DNA of 64,000 nt from Anagrus nilaparvatae (GCA_022575985.1 JAKSXM010000007.1:6636501-6700500), one strand, 5' to 3'; positions 48,140 through 61,693 are shown, counted from the stretch's first letter. Notes: generated from the sequence alone by a model not told the origin. A program made the numbers and translations.

Positions 48140-51100
48140 TTATGAATGTTTTTTTCTTTACAAAGGGCAATATTGACGGCCTCTCAAAATTTGAATATAG
48201 TCATTATTGCCCGCTATTAAAGAGAACAATATTTTTGGTTAAATTTTCCAAGACAATTGACAATTTCACATAAAGAATTTTATCATTAAAAAATTATTTT
48301 CCTGTAGAATCTTTTCGTCAAATGAATTTTATAAGCAAAAATCGAGGCAAAAATAATCTTTTTAAAGGATCAGAATAGCTCAATAATACTTTTTTGTACT
48401 TTTTAAGTACTTTTGGTCTGAGAGTGTAGGTAGAAAATTATTTAATTTTTGTTTGAATGAATGATAATTCTTTGCAAATACATGAGTCAAAATATTTATC
48501 TACTATATTAATATTTTTCAATGTTCAAGTACAATATCAAAGTAACGATAATTAAAAATCAATGTAGTTTACGGGGAAACGCACAAACTTATTATTTTAA
48601 ATTACTTTTTTACAGTTCCGTATTTATAAATTGAAAATATTTTTTATCTGATGATTCAGCACGCTATTTTTGATATGGAAGAGCATTTCCGAAGCATTTC
48701 CAAGCATTAAAAATTATCGTCACAGGGACATTAATACACTGCAAAATTTTGTTTTTTTTTTTTTTTTTTAATGATGAATGTTTTATATTATTTTTTAAAA
48801 TTTCTGCATGTTCATGAGACATAAATCAATTTCACACCTCCTGTTTTATCAAATTTTAATTTTCAATATATATTGGAGGGTAATGTATGATATTAATAAG
48901 GCAGATGATAATGATCATAGAACCAAATTGATCCTTATTATCCTAGGCTAGAAACAAAAACTCTGCATGTTGAAAAATTTGTTGCCACATTAAAATTTAA
49001 CTGAGAAAAAAGTGGCAAAAATACGTATTGTAGGTTTGAAAAAAAGGTAAAAATGATACGTGTCCGAAGAAGATATAAAGAGTCAAATATTGCTTTCTAT
49101 TTTTATTTCCAAAGTCTCCCATACATCATATTTTGAATTTACTCTATTTAGAATTTAGACCCTTAACAATTTACTTTAAGTTTTGGCCCGGTATAATCCA
49201 ATCCACTCGTTGCCGAAATATTTTGTCCCCTATTTTTCTTTTTGCAAAAATTTAGCGTTTTATTAAAATAAGTCAGAAAAATAAATTTAACCAATATAGC
49301 TATACACTGTTAATCTGATTTGCTCAAGTTTTTTTAAAAATTATTAAAAATTTTAAAACATTTACCAGCCTGAAAATTCAAGTTGAACAACTCAACAGTA
49401 TAATTACATAGCCATACACAAAATTTTTTAAAAAACTGTTTATATTTTTCATTTAAAAATACAAGTTTATTTATAATTTTTCCAGAAAACAATCTTTTAA
49501 AACTAAAACTACGCAAATAGATTAGATAAAAGAAGCATAAAATACCACTTGAAATATCCGGCAAAATACAATCATTTTGACGTTTAAAAAAACCAAGTAA
49601 AAATATAAAATTTAATTCAAAATCAGGTCACCTGTAAAAAAACGTTTCTCTTTTCTATATTGTAAATAAAAAATCTTTTGTTTTCTTAAAAAAATTAATT
49701 ATTTTATTAACCTTTCATCATAAAACATCTGCTAAAATATTTATTATTACCTAATACAATCAATAAAATAAAAAATTTTCTCACCAAAACCAGAAGCTGC
49801 TTAAATTATTATGGCCCTCTTATTATTTTAATAATTAAAAAAATATAATAGAAATTTTTTTTTTATTATGATAAATTAATGAATCTTTATAAAATATAAG
49901 TAATTTATATGTAAAAAATATCACAGCATTTCATTATTATTTTTTATTTTAATTATGAATTTCTTAATAAAAATAATATTTTTTTTTATTTGATGAGAAA
50001 TTTCTTAAAATTTTATCATTTCAAAATAATACTTTCAATCAATTATGTGAAATTAATATTTTTTTAGAATTTCAGGCTATTAAAAAAACAAAAAAAGCGT
50101 TTTTTTAAATTTTACTATAAAAAATAATTCGTTGTAAATTTAATTGTATTTTTAATTTTAATAACATTTTTTTTTGGTATTTAATTGTAATTTTTTTAAA
50201 GACGTAATTTTTAACAAATAAAAAATTTTTTTTTTGAGTGAGACAAATGCGTTATTTATTATGAACATTTATAATTTGTAAAAAATATTGGGTTTGAAAT
50301 TTTTGAAATATTACATCATTCAAAAAATAAAGGAAAAGACCATACATATAAAATACCAAGAATACTTTTGTTTTAAATTCTAACGTGTAAAGTATACTTT
50401 AATACGAAGATAATTGTTAAACGGTAAATCAGGAAGAGAATAACTTTCATAATCACTTACATGCGAAGTGCATTATGAATTATTTGGTATTATGTGGTTT
50501 AATGTCTGTGTTTTTTTTTCTTTTAAAGTAGCTTTTTGAATCAAGTAAATTTTTATGAGTGAAATTTTTTGTACCGAAGAAGTCATTAGATACAAAATAG
50601 TAAGCTTTCGCGTAGAAGCTGCTTTTAAAATGCGAATTTTAGGTGATACTTAATTTTAAGGAACCGAAAAATCATGAACAATTCCTCAAAAATTTCGATC
50701 AAAGCTGTTTTAGACTGATTTCATCAAATATTTTTTTAAAATTACTTTCTACAAATAAAAAAAATCTTTAAAATCACATGTTTATGTTATTAAAATAAAA
50801 TTTCAAAATTATTTATTTTTTTAGATGTATAAGGTACTTAGCTCATATTTTTGTTTTGTTTTAAAGTTAATACTATAAAAACAAATTCTAACGTTTACAT
50901 ATTTACATTTGATATTTTTACTACTTTTACTACTGTTATATAGTAAATATTAAAAAATAAAAATAATAATGTCAATAAACTACACAGATGCTTATGATAT
51001 ACCTCAATCTAATAATACCTTTAATTTTTTGGGACAAAACCAAAATCTTGGATAAAAACAAATTTAATCATATACATTAAAATGATTTTTTGAAATAATT

Positions 51101-51604
51101 TTTTTACTGTTTACACCGCAAAAAATTTAGTTGCAGTATATTTTATTGTGTCAGATGTTCGTAATATAAATTATCGATGTTAAGTGACTTTGAGTATTAT
51201 TTTTCATTGAACAAAAAAAAGGCTATAGGGATCACTTATGTATACCTAAAAAAAGGGATTGTGAATCCCCAATACAATACTTAAAAATATAATGTGCCAA
51301 CTGCTTTTTTATTTTTTATCTAATTTAAATTTTTTTTTAACCATCACTTTCAAATAAATATTATTAAAAATCTTTGTTTTTTTCTATTATATTGGTAAAA
51401 AAAGTATGCATGTGTGTGTTTATTTTTTCTAATTTATTGTATTATGTAATGCTAGTTTTTTTTAACAGGGATGAAAAAATGTGTGTGTCATCTGGATGTA
51501 ATTTGTTATTTTGATAACGAGTTTCTTTAATGTAATTATTTTTTGGTTTATGTAATGATTTTTTAACTTTTTAAATGTGTTTTTAATTATACTAATTTAA
51601 ACAG
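48140..51604. other. AT-rich DNA, few repeats, nothing recognised
   Basis: No gene or long inverted repeat was seen. The relative lack of mobile elements compared with the rest of the window could mean a long intron, but there is no direct proof. Confidence 0.35.
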
Positions 51605-51657
51605 GCCATGACCCAAATTTTATAGACCTCCCTGAGCCAAAAATATGGGCGTTTGAG
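51605..51657 (+). other. candidate 53-nt micro-exon
   Basis: TTTAAACAG precedes 51605 and GAG|GTAAAG follows 51657, good acceptor and donor signals. One frame between them is open and reads HDPNFIDLPEPKIWAFE, with a richer amino-acid mix than the background. The other two frames have stops (TAG at 51623, TGA at 51609). A PKIW word also occurs in Iroquois-class homeodomain proteins, but this is too short for a family call. No partner exon was found. Confidence 0.3.
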
Positions 51658-52700
51658 GTAAAGAATTTTTATAATATTCAGTTGTTAGTTGGCATATTCT
51701 TATAATAATTAATGCCTTTTTTTATTGGAATTAAATCGAGAATTTTTCATTATGGCATTTGAAAGAAATTAGATTAATTAGAAGCCCAAAACTCAAAAAT
51801 TAAGAGAAATTTAACAAGGGATTCGTTAAAAACTTCTAGAGTTTAATACTGATCTAAATTTTAGACAGATTAATTACAAAAACATATTTAATTTTGAAAG
51901 AACTCGGAGAATCCTCTGCTTGACATTATGTAATTATCAAAAATTTTCAAGCATTTCAAACTGAAATTCAAGCAGAGCAAAATGACAGTAAATTAAAAAA
52001 AAAGAAAATTTCTAAAATTTATAGGTAAAAATTGTTCAACATATTGTAAACAGGAATTGAAAATTTATTCAAAAAGCTGCGGAAAGGCCGAAACCGGAAA
52101 TTTCATCCGAAATAAAACTCGATTTTATAATTACTTTACATAAATCCAAGGTACTATAATTTTTTCAATAAAAAATGTATAATATGCAGATTCAATAACA
52201 TATGGTGACATAATTTTAAAAACATTTTTTTTTCGTAAAGTATTGTTAAACATTTTTTTGAGTAACATAATACTAGCAGCTTTTTTAAGGTCCTAATAAA
52301 TATTTGTTCTGCCTGCCAGTTGTACGACAGTAGTTTCTACCTTGTTATTTTTTACTTATTAAGATGATATTATAAAAATAACAAAAAATTTGTTTTAAAA
52401 GATAAAAAACTTTACAATTTGGACCATATTTTTGTGACATATGTGAAATAAATGTCAATGAAAAAAAATATCTTGTATTTTATTAAATATTAGAAAGTTT
52501 AGAATAAAGCTTTGTCAATTAGGCATTCTTTTATACACTGAAAATTATTTCTAATTGTTTTAAGTAGAAATTTTTAGTCGTCTTTCCGCTTGCCGTAACC
52601 AGATTTCTATTTATTTAAAATTTCAATTAGTAAATAGCAACGATAAACAGTGTAAAGTAAACCGAAATTTAAAGACTTGCACGATTTAGAAATAAAATAG
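51658..52700. other. AT-rich DNA, nothing recognised
   Basis: No repeat or convincing frame was seen. A short open run after an acceptor-like AAACAG near 52050 ends after about 27 codons and is probably chance. Confidence 0.35.
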
Positions 52701-52840
52701 TATATTTACTCATGCTCGTGTCCAGAAAAGTAAAAAATGGCCCAAGTCGCACGTAAAATACCTTCTGAGGCGAAGTCGAGTTTTTTTGCGACAGTAGCGA
52801 GAAATTTCTTGTATTTTCGTGGCTACTGTACAGAAAAATA
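52701..52840 (+). mobile_element. GTGTCCAGAAAAGTAAA MITE, shortened copy
   Basis: Begins TATATTTACTCATGCTCGTG and ends GGCTACTGTACAGAAAAATA. The middle (GATTTGGGGCAT part) is deleted relative to 59166-59389. The deletion leaves GAGGCGAAGTCGAG joined to a GCGACAGTAGCGAGAAATTT stretch. Confidence 0.75.
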
Positions 52841-55800
52841 TTATTTATTAGAATGAGATTCTTCAAGCAATGACAAAACTTATTGTCAATAACGTTCGAA
52901 AATCTATTTACTTAAATAAAATAACGTAAAAAATCTAAAAATTATTTTTTACTTAAATAATCGTCATTTCAGACTCCCTTGGAAATAATTATACATTCCC
53001 AATTCTATTGAGCATTACATCAAAAAAAAATAATGCACAAAATTGTCTAAATAAACTGAATAAGAACGAATTTATTAAAACTTGAACTCTTATGAAAAAA
53101 ATTGGATATTATATGTCTGAAATAAATTTAAAAAAAGTAATTTGTTTAAAAAAAGTTTAGATTTTATTACTTATTTTTAGATTTAAATCCACATTTAGGC
53201 GCAGACTTTTTTAAAACTTGATTTTTTTCCAGAGGGTCTCAAAAAAAAAAATATATAATAAAATAAATTAATTAAAAATTAATAGCAATAAAATTGATAA
53301 ATTTTACTTGCATTTTCATTAATATACAACTTATTAAAAAATTCATCTTTGAATCATAAAATGACTTAATTTTCTGCATAATTTAAATATTTGTTTTATT
53401 AAAATTTATGTTACAGCTCAAACAACTCACATAATTACAAATATATTAATTAAAACACTGAATAAATTGACTCACCAACTATAAGTACAATAAAAATGTG
53501 AATATTAATTAATTAAAAAATGTTTTCATTTATTAAATGCTACTGCTGCTGCATTGGGATGCATAAAATTAAAAAAAAATCGACAGGTGCAATGTATAAA
53601 CTAAATATTCATCTCTTAAACTTTCTCATACATGATCACCTGCAATTCTCTTTCTTTTCATCTTTTTATGCAGCCAGTCTGTATACTCTTAAGTTAAAAA
53701 AAAATCGAATGCAGTCCAAATGGCTTTTAAAATTCTTTAAATATAACAAGTTCAAGATTAAATGACTTTTTTATACATACAGAGAAAATAATATTTTTTT
53801 TTAAATAGAACAAACTTTTTATATAAAAATTTTTTTACTGGATTTAAAAAGAAGCCCAGACGTAAATACGAGAGGGGAATGATATATAAAATTCTATATA
53901 AAAACATTTTAGACAAGTCTTATTGATATCAAAATACATTTGGCTTTACCCCCCCTAGAATCAACCCTAAATGAAATTTTATCATCAGTTTAATACACAG
54001 GGTTCAAAATCCTTACCTCCACCCTAAAAAAAGCATCTAAATTTTTTATTGTTGTTTTTTTCTGCTGCACCTGCATTTTATTTTAGATCTTTTAAAATCA
54101 ACAATTTTTTAGAATATTAATCATTTTTTTATATTGATTTTATTAGAATCTAACTCTTTTTTTTGGGCTGTTAGAGAGGGAGAGAAAGAGAGAGAAAGAT
54201 AAGGTATTGGCTTTCCTTGTAAATTGATATATCAAATATGTCAATGAACCATGTTTTTTTGTGTATAAAATAGAGTATCTTGTGTTGCATTATAAAATTG
54301 TAATAGAATATGGCTTTTATGTTATCGATGAAAAATAAGGAAACAATGAATAATGTTTTTACAAAAAAAAACAATTTTTTTTTTTTTAATTGTTTTCTTT
54401 TTATTTTATGAATTTACAATGAAATTTAAAGTAATTTTTGATAATAATTATGTACTTTTACAAAGTATGGAGGTGACTGTGTGTTATGAAAAATTAGCAA
54501 ATTTATGAAAATTGATGTTAATTAAGTTATGGAGGTGGTACTAATTTTTGAACTAGAGATTTTGCGAATTTATAAATATTTGGTCATTTTGCTTGAATTT
54601 TAAAAAGTTTTTAAATTATTGTAGATTTATAAAAGATTTCTGATTTTTATTTATTGTGAAAAAAACAAATTAATTTTTCAGTAATACAAATTTTTTAATG
54701 AGTTTCCAATTTGCGAATGGATCAAACTTTTAGTAATAAATAGAATTTTTATCATTTTTTTTTTTGGGAAAACCCATTTACGTATATTTTGTTATTTCCT
54801 ATAGAATTATTCTTGATAAATTAAAAAATAAAAATAAAAAAATAATTATCAGCTACTGGCATAAAGCAGAAAATTCGGAATTCCCTGATTAGATTAAAAA
54901 AAAAATAAGATTCTGTTCTTCCCAACCTTCATTCAAGGGACCATAACCAAATTTTATATAAATTCTCAAATTATTTAAATAAATTTCCCCCTCCAAAAAC
55001 GTACTTACTCAAACAAAAATGAAAAATTAAATAAAATTCAAATAAATCAAACTTCTACCTTTTTGACGACACTAAAGTACACGATTAAAATCTTAATTAA
55101 AACCGATAAACTATCATCAAATCATAAATTAAAAAAAAATATTGTCACAAAAAAAACCCTTTTTTTCTAAGGTACAGTAAAGTACACTCAAACTAAAAAA
55201 ACCTACCTACTTTTTTAACGTATAAAAAATTAGATAGGGGAACTACAACTACTATTATAAATTATTGTTATTATGCTTCTTTACAGTATTTCCCCTGTAT
55301 TTTTTCTTTTTTTTAAAAAATAGGGTTAAATTCAATATAATACTTAAAAAATATAGTATAAGATGACAATACATTATACTTTTTTAATCGGCTTTTCCTT
55401 ATCAAAATATTTAGTTTAGGTCTTTTTTTTCATTTTAAATTTTTTTAAAAAAGGGTAGGGCTGTATTGTGAAAAATTGAATTATAATAAATTATTATTAA
55501 TTATGTGAAAAATGTATATAATGATAAATTATATGTTTTTTGCATTTAAGGATAATAGAATAAAAAGAAATTGACTTTTTGAACCGTGCAAATTTTGTGT
55601 AACGAACGTCTGAATAGAATATTTTTTTTTCTTTTATTTTTTTTTCTAAAGTAGTTATTAGGTATAATAGTTACCCTATTTAAAGTCATGGTAATTATTT
55701 TATATAATATTATAATTCAACGTTATTTTGTAAAAAAAATAAAACGTTTCGAAACTTGGGTGAAAAATTATTAGCTTTTAAACTCAAATATATTTTTTCA

Positions 55801-56689
55801 ATAATTTTTCTGATTTCTTTGTAAAAATATTTTCAGTAGTGCATAAATTTTCTTATCAGTGACTAGAAAACATAATCTTAAAAAACAAATAATTTACAAC
55901 CTTTTTATGTCCTTGACCATTAAAAAGGAAATGTCCTAGAATGCAGTTTACCATATTCCTTAACTTCCCTTTGGTTGAAAATTTGCTTGCTATGTGAATC
56001 ATTAAATGATTGTGAAAAAATTCGTGTTTTTCGAATAAAGTGTGCTTCCTATGAAAGTTTCAAAAAAATTTACCAGCTGGCGAAATTTGCGTGTCGATTG
56101 GCAAAAAAGTTGTAAATTCATTAGTAAATTTTCTGTTTGATATATTCTGATTAGGTGATTTCTAATCAAAGAACATATTAGGAAAATTTGAAATCTCATG
56201 GGGAATTTTTACTAATGAGGGATTTCATTTGGGGGATTCAAACTGGCCCTATATGCGAAGGCGCATATAACGGGTTTATCGTTTAACATTAATTAAGCAT
56301 AGAAATTGGGTACTTATCTAAATTAATTTTACAAAGGACAAAATTTCATTTGTCCAAATTTTTTCAAAAGCTAAATAAAATTGAAGTTTTTCAGCGTATT
56401 ACATAACTTTTTTACGTACCTACAAATTTATCGATTTTTTATTTTTCGTAAATTTAGCTACATTATTGTCGAATAAAATATATATCTCAAATAACATAAA
56501 TAAGAAGCCATTTGAATGCAATTACGCTTCATTGACTTTAAATTGGTAAAAACAATAAAAAATCAGCTGTTAAAATAAAAAACGTACATATTACTATTTT
56601 AAAAAAAATTTATACCTTTAGGTACCTAGTACTTTATTTTAACGTTGTATAATAAATTAATGTCTTTTTTTGGCTCTAAATAAGGGGAG
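52841..56689. other. AT-rich DNA, few repeats
   Basis: No gene was recognised. A purine tract rich in GAGA lies at 54172-54203. The frames present are short and compositionally random. Confidence 0.35.
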
Positions 56690-56872
56690 AATCAAAAAAT
56701 AAAATACTCTCTCTCTCTCATGTTGGTCGTTTATTATACCACTACATCAAAGTTTCTGTATAAAGCGAGTAAACTTTATTATACCCATTTTTTTACGTAT
56801 CTTTTCATCAAATGTCCAGGGACTTTTTAAAAAGAGTATTTTATTTTTTCAAGGGCTGATTCTCGCGAGATT
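56690..56872. mobile_element. small inverted-repeat element
   Basis: GAGAATCAAAAAATAAAATA at 56696 is mirrored by TATTTTATTTTTTC..GATTCTC ending near 56866. A short CT run (CTCTCTCTCTCT) lies just inside the left end. Confidence 0.5.
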
Positions 56873-58575
56873 TAACTTATACTTATACCACAGATTTTAA
56901 ATAAATTATATGCACCATTTGTTGGGTATATGTTTCAATTTTTTTTCATTGTTTAAAATATAAACATTTTTTTTAAAACAATTATTAGTCTATAATTATT
57001 TAATAATCTACAAAGATTGATCAATTTAATTTACTAATTATTTTATTTTTGTTCAGAAACTTGAATCAAATTTTGAGGGTCCACGGGACAATTCTTTTAA
57101 AGAACGCTGCTATTTATCGAACTTTGACCTAGAATTTCACAAATCGAGAATTTTTAAAATAAAAAACTTGAAGCCATTTGTATTGTTCACGTCCCTGAAT
57201 AGAAATTATTCTAAGTCCCCAAATCGAAATTATTCTATGTTCCATTTGCATTCCCCTCGATTTCCGGGCCTTCTGGAGTACCCCTCACTAAAAACACGTT
57301 CCATGTTAAAACATCAATTTCCTATTGAATCAAAATTTTAATAACTAATCATGCAATATAAGAAAATAAAAATAAATTTACCTTCGTTTATAAAATAAAT
57401 AAATAAAGTGAATATCATTTGTGTTTTTGCACATTAATTTTTTGATTAATGTAATTTTTAACTGTAACAAAAATAAAAAAAATTAATTTATTGATTATTA
57501 TACGAATACAACATTTTTCTTATTTAAATTTTATTAGTGGCATTTACACATTTGACTTGCTTGCGATATTTAGCGGCAAATTTAAATAATTTTATGCAGT
57601 AAATTATAACGTTCCATAGCCAGAAATTAAAAAAAAACTTATAGTAATCGGTTTCTGTAAACACAACCTAAATGCATAGAACATGTTTACTACAGCTAAG
57701 TGTGGCAGTACATAAATGTTATTTAATTGCAATACAATTTGCTATTTTTACAATTTGTATAATTTATAATGAATATTATTCAATATTTTATCGCCCGATA
57801 ATAAGGAGAATATATAAATTAAATAAGTTTTAACAACGAGCTTTACGATCTAATTTTGTTCTTTATTAAAAAGAAAAAGAAATTTTATTCCAACGTTTCG
57901 ATTTACAAATGCCAGATTTTATCCCTTAATTCAACATTTTGCGGATGCCTCAGTCCTAGAACCCACAGTAGAACAGCATTCAGAAAAAAACTTGCTGATG
58001 ATAGTTGGATATGTATGTGTAGACCTCTATGTTTTAAAATAAAACATTATTCAAAAGTTATGGTAAAAGATGATGGTAAAGTAGAAACGTTGAAATATTA
58101 GTTATAGAAGGCTGGTATTGGAGAAAACTATAGAGTTTTTGTGTTACGAATCTTCGGCAATCGGATTCCAAACGTTTATTTAGCAGAACACACTTTTTAC
58201 ACGATTGTGTGGGGGGCGTTTGCGAGAAAAATAAGGGTTTAAAAGAAGTCACAGTGACTGACAACCTAAATCAGTAAATTACAGCCAGTGCAATGCTATG
58301 AAAAACATGTTCAGCATCTTACCCCTGGTAAATCGCGAAGACCGTTTGGTTTGCGATTTTTTTAGCATGCAAATATTTGAATAAAATAAAATTAATAATT
58401 CATAAATTAATAATAATTAAAGCGCGAATAAGAAAGAATTAGAGCAACAGTTAGCATTTTACAAGGAAAAATAATCCTTTCTTATTTCGGAAAACAGTCA
58501 ATTAACTTTAATAAAAATTCATATTTTTTCTCATTTTTTGAATACGATTAGAGTTAAGTATTTATGTATAAGTAT
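56873..58575. other. AT-rich DNA; fragment of the 7.8-kb block at 57210-57310
   Basis: 57210-57310 (AAGTCCCCAAATCG, TTCCCCTCGATTTC, ACACGTTCCATGTTA) resembles the duplicated flank at 7800-8130. The stretch at about 57860-58260 has a slightly more balanced composition and an 81-codon plus-strand frame with SRTAFRKKLADDSWICMCR, but no family match. No RNA gene was seen. Confidence 0.35.
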
Positions 58576-58801
58576 ATACGATTAATTTCTTTTTTGCAAA
58601 AACCAACCCTATAGTAATTGTTTAAAAAATTAAAATTTTTTTACAAGCCAAAATAAGTATGTTGTTATCGTGGTTGTTATATAAAATTCGGCAAAAACAT
58701 GAATTCCGCGTAACAACATACTTATTTTGGCTTCTAAAAAAATTAAAATTTTTTAAACAATTACTAGGGTTGGTTTTTGCAAAAAAGAACCTGAAAATCG
58801 T
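58576..58801. mobile_element. 226-bp palindromic element
   Basis: TACGATTAATTTCTTTTTTG is mirrored by CAAAAAAGAACCTGAAAATC..GTA. The arms continue through AACCAACCCTA and CCAAAATAAGTATGTTGTTA. The loop is about 58665-58710. Confidence 0.8.
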
Positions 58802-58976
58802 AATCAGAGGGTTAAAAATACATAAACAAAGGTGTCACACGTGATTTTTGAATAAATTTTGTTTAAACAGTTTATTAATAATTAAATATTGTTTAAAAAA
58901 TTAATCATACGACCTTATAAATTAGAAATTTGGATCTAGTGAGTCAAAATAGGTATGATAACATCAGGGACTTATG

Positions 58977-59550
58977 GATAACCTTAGTTTTAAGCACAAA
59001 ATTTTTTAAACACAACAAAATTTTAATACCAAAATTATAATACATTTTTTTAAGCACACTTTTTATTGAACACAAAAAATTAAGCACAAAAAAATCTGTA
59101 CACAGTGTTTTCAACACATGAAATTTAACACATAAATTCAACAAAATAATTTTCAGACACAATAGTATATTTACGGCTCGTGTCCAGAAAAGTAAAGAAT
59201 GGCCCAAATCGCTCGTAAATTACCTTGTGAGGCGAAGCCGAGGATGGTAAACTGCGATTTGGGGCATCCTTTATTTATGGACAAGGGTCGTATAAAATTT
59301 TTCTGCAACAGTAGCGAGAAAATTCGATTTCCTTGGCCGCGCAGCGGCCAGGAAATCGTACTTTTGTGGCTACTGTACAGAAAAATTTATTGTTAAAATT
59401 TCTTTTGCCTGAATTTATGAGTTTAATTTTATGTATTGTTTAGTTTAATTTTTTGTGTTCAATGAAACATGTGCTTAAAAAAATGTGTTCGTATTTTGGT
59501 GTTCAACTTCGTTTTGTTAAAAAAAAATTATGCTTAAAACTAATGTTATC
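58977..59550. mobile_element. imperfect palindrome interrupted by a MITE
   Basis: GATAACCTTAGTTTTAAGCA on the left is mirrored by GCTTAAAACTAATGTTATC on the right. Inner words such as TTAAGCACA and TGTGCTTAA also pair. The loop contains the MITE at 59166-59389, which must have come later. Confidence 0.65.
59166..59389 (+). mobile_element. GTGTCCAGAAAAGTAAA MITE, fullest copy
   Basis: Begins TATATTTACGGCTCGTGTCC and ends GGCTACTGTACAGAAAAATT. It carries GGCCCAAATCG paired with CGATTTGGGGCAT, a GAGGCGAAGCCGAGG block and GGCCGCGCAGCGGCC, a perfect GC-rich hairpin. An open frame across it is a side effect of its higher GC content, not a gene. Confidence 0.8.
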
Positions 59551-59609
59551 GACTTATGAAAATTTTGAATTATTTTAGCTACAGGATATTTAACATTTAG
59601 ATTTTTGGC

Positions 59610-59769
59610 CAATTTTGCAAAAAAATTGTTAATAATAAATAATTGACCACGAATTTTGCAAAATAGACCCCGCATTCGTATTTAGCGGGTCAAAAAGCAT
59701 AAATACCACCAATTTTTTTTCCATGGAGCTCTTATGGCATTCAATAGCATGGCTGGCGACAGGACTAGC
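59610..59769. mobile_element. half copy of the 330-bp GCCAGCAATG MITE
   Basis: TTAATAATAAATAATTGACC, GACCCCGCATTCGTATTTAG, CGGGTCAAAAAGCATAAATA and GGCTGGCGACAGGACTA correspond to the right half of 33460-33789. The left arm is missing. Confidence 0.8.
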
Positions 59770-60565
59770 AGTTGGAAAAATGCCTTATTTGAGAATTTCT
59801 AGGAGAAAGTTCAATATTTTTCTTAATAGTATATTTTATCCTAGACCGCAAGTAATGCGATGTTTTTATACACATTTTAAATAATTGCATTAAGTTAAAT
59901 ATCGCGCTTAAATTGATATTATTGATCGATATAAGTGTGGGGTTACGTGAATTACAACGAAAAATCTGTCTCTCGTGCCCTTTGCTCGTCCCGTGAATTT
60001 CGTATATAGAAATCAGACGAATTATGTAATCTCTCGCGCGCTCCTTATTTCCCTGTAGTTAAGCTATTTTCTCCTGGTGATTTTTAATGAAATTTGCAAC
60101 AGTCTTGAAGATTTTCTCGCAGCGTTTGGCCGTATATGTTTAATAATATTAATGAGCTAGGATGGAAAATATACAACTAAAATCAAAGTCGCTGCATGCA
60201 GACAAAGTCCATTCCTTCAGGGTATTGTATTTCTTCATTTAAATAACATGTAAATTGCAATCGAAGGCGAAGCCAGCCAACTGCAATTTGGGGCATTTTT
60301 TTTACGACCAAGGGCAAAACATAATTTTTCTTCATCAGTTGCTTCATTTTAATATTGAAGGCTAAAAAACGGGATAATAATGGGAACTTTTGAATCCCTT
60401 TTTTAGATTTAAGTAATTATTTTTTATGAAAAAAGCTCAAAATGGGCCAGTCCTAATCTTAGTTTACGCGGAAATGAATGAAATATTATATCATGATAAA
60501 TTCCTAAAAATATCTATTATTTAAGAACAAAAAATTATTAGCATTATTTATTTAATTAATCTTTT
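59770..60565. other. AT-rich DNA with a small MITE fragment
   Basis: CGAAGGCGAAGCCAGCCAAC and GCAATTTGGGGCATT at about 60260-60300 are related to the middle of the GTGTCCAGAAAAG MITE. Nothing else was recognised. Confidence 0.4.
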
Positions 60566-60665
60566 TCCAGGTATTTTTATAAAAATCCCTCACTTTCCCT
60601 GACATTCCAGGGACAAAATTAAAATCCCTGACTTTCCAGTTTTCCAGACCGAGTGGCAACCCTGT
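60566..60665 (-). repeat. fragment of a common arthropod dispersed repeat
   Basis: On the minus strand it reads CAGGGTTGCCACTCGGTCTG, then GAAAGTCAGGGATTTTAATT and similar words. Sequences with CAGGGTTGCCAC..GGTCTGGAAAA are seen in many invertebrate genomes as a mobile-element end. Recalled, not searched. Confidence 0.4.
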
Positions 60666-61007
60666 CGGTATGACAGAAAACTACAAAATACTAGAAAACG
60701 GAAAACAAGAATTACCCTCCTGACATAAAAAAAATTGTTCACGTTCAAAACAGAGACATCTAAAATTAAAATTATAGTTTCTGATAAAAAGAGGATAATT
60801 TTATAGATCGTTTAATTGGTAAAGCAACAAAAAATTTTTTATATGTGCTATTATTTGTTACGATTTGTTACAATTATTAAATTTTCACAAATAAATAAAA
60901 TGATATATTTTTTTTTTAATTACTTTGAATTAATTTTTTGACCTTTTTGAGATATATTTATTAACAAAACTTATAAAAAATTTTTCAATACGATACTACC
61001 TGAAAAT

Positions 61008-61100
61008 ATCGAAGTATCGAAGTATCGGTTACCAAAACTATCGAATACAAATATAAATATCGACACTTTCAAGTATCGATAAATATCGCCCATCCCTACT
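61008..61100 (-). mobile_element. possible hAT-type MITE end
   Basis: On the minus strand the end reads TAGGGATGGGCGATATTTAT, followed by several ATCGATACTT words. This resembles the common hAT MITE terminus. A matching left end and target duplication were not found. Confidence 0.35.
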
Positions 61101-61127
61101 CCCTACTCCTGATATTCAGTACGATTA

Positions 61128-61693
61128 TTCGCTTGGGACACGGAGGTAGAAGGGAGAATTGAAAAATACGGTGCTGCTCGCGGTGGAGAAATATACCGAT
61201 CGGGGGGGCCATTTTACACACTTTAGTATGGGATTTTTTGGTAAATCTAAAAAATAAAAAAGAAAACACTATAAAAAGATAAAAATAATGTTATATGATA
61301 ATAGTTAATCTTATTATTTACAATAATTAAAACGATTTACAGATAAATTTTTACTTATAAAAAAAATATAAGCAATACAAATGAGGATTCCCATTGAAAG
61401 AAATAAAAAATATAGTGTAAAGCGGGTTGCATATATGTTACTTGTAACCTTCTTAACATGAAAAAACTTTATTTTTGACAAAATATTTTAAAAGTACACC
61501 AAGTATTTTATAAAAATTAGTTTCTAAAAACAATTTTGCATAAGTAGAAAAAAAAAATTTGCAAAAATCGAACAGAAATTACTTTAAAAAACTGAAATAC
61601 CAAATTTTCATGTACATTTCATATGAACAGCGGCCCCCCAAAGATTAAAAATACCACGTGATAACGTAAGCCCCGCCTAGTGTCCCAAGCGAA
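61128..61693. mobile_element. 566-bp element with 14-bp TIRs, TA target
   Basis: TTCGCTTGGGACAC at 61128 is matched exactly inverted at 61680-61693. TA lies on both sides (61126-61127 and 61694-61695). A run of Gs at about 61202 (GGGGGGGCC) is mirrored by GGCCCCCC near 61633. No transposase is present. Confidence 0.75.

Noticed and set aside
57856..58101. An 81-codon frame with SRTAFRKKLADDSWICMCR
   Set aside because: The composition is slightly better than background, but there is no recognisable domain, start context or neighbouring exon.
59199..59396. A 65-codon frame across the GC-rich MITE
   Set aside because: It coincides with the mobile element, and the other copies do not keep the frame.
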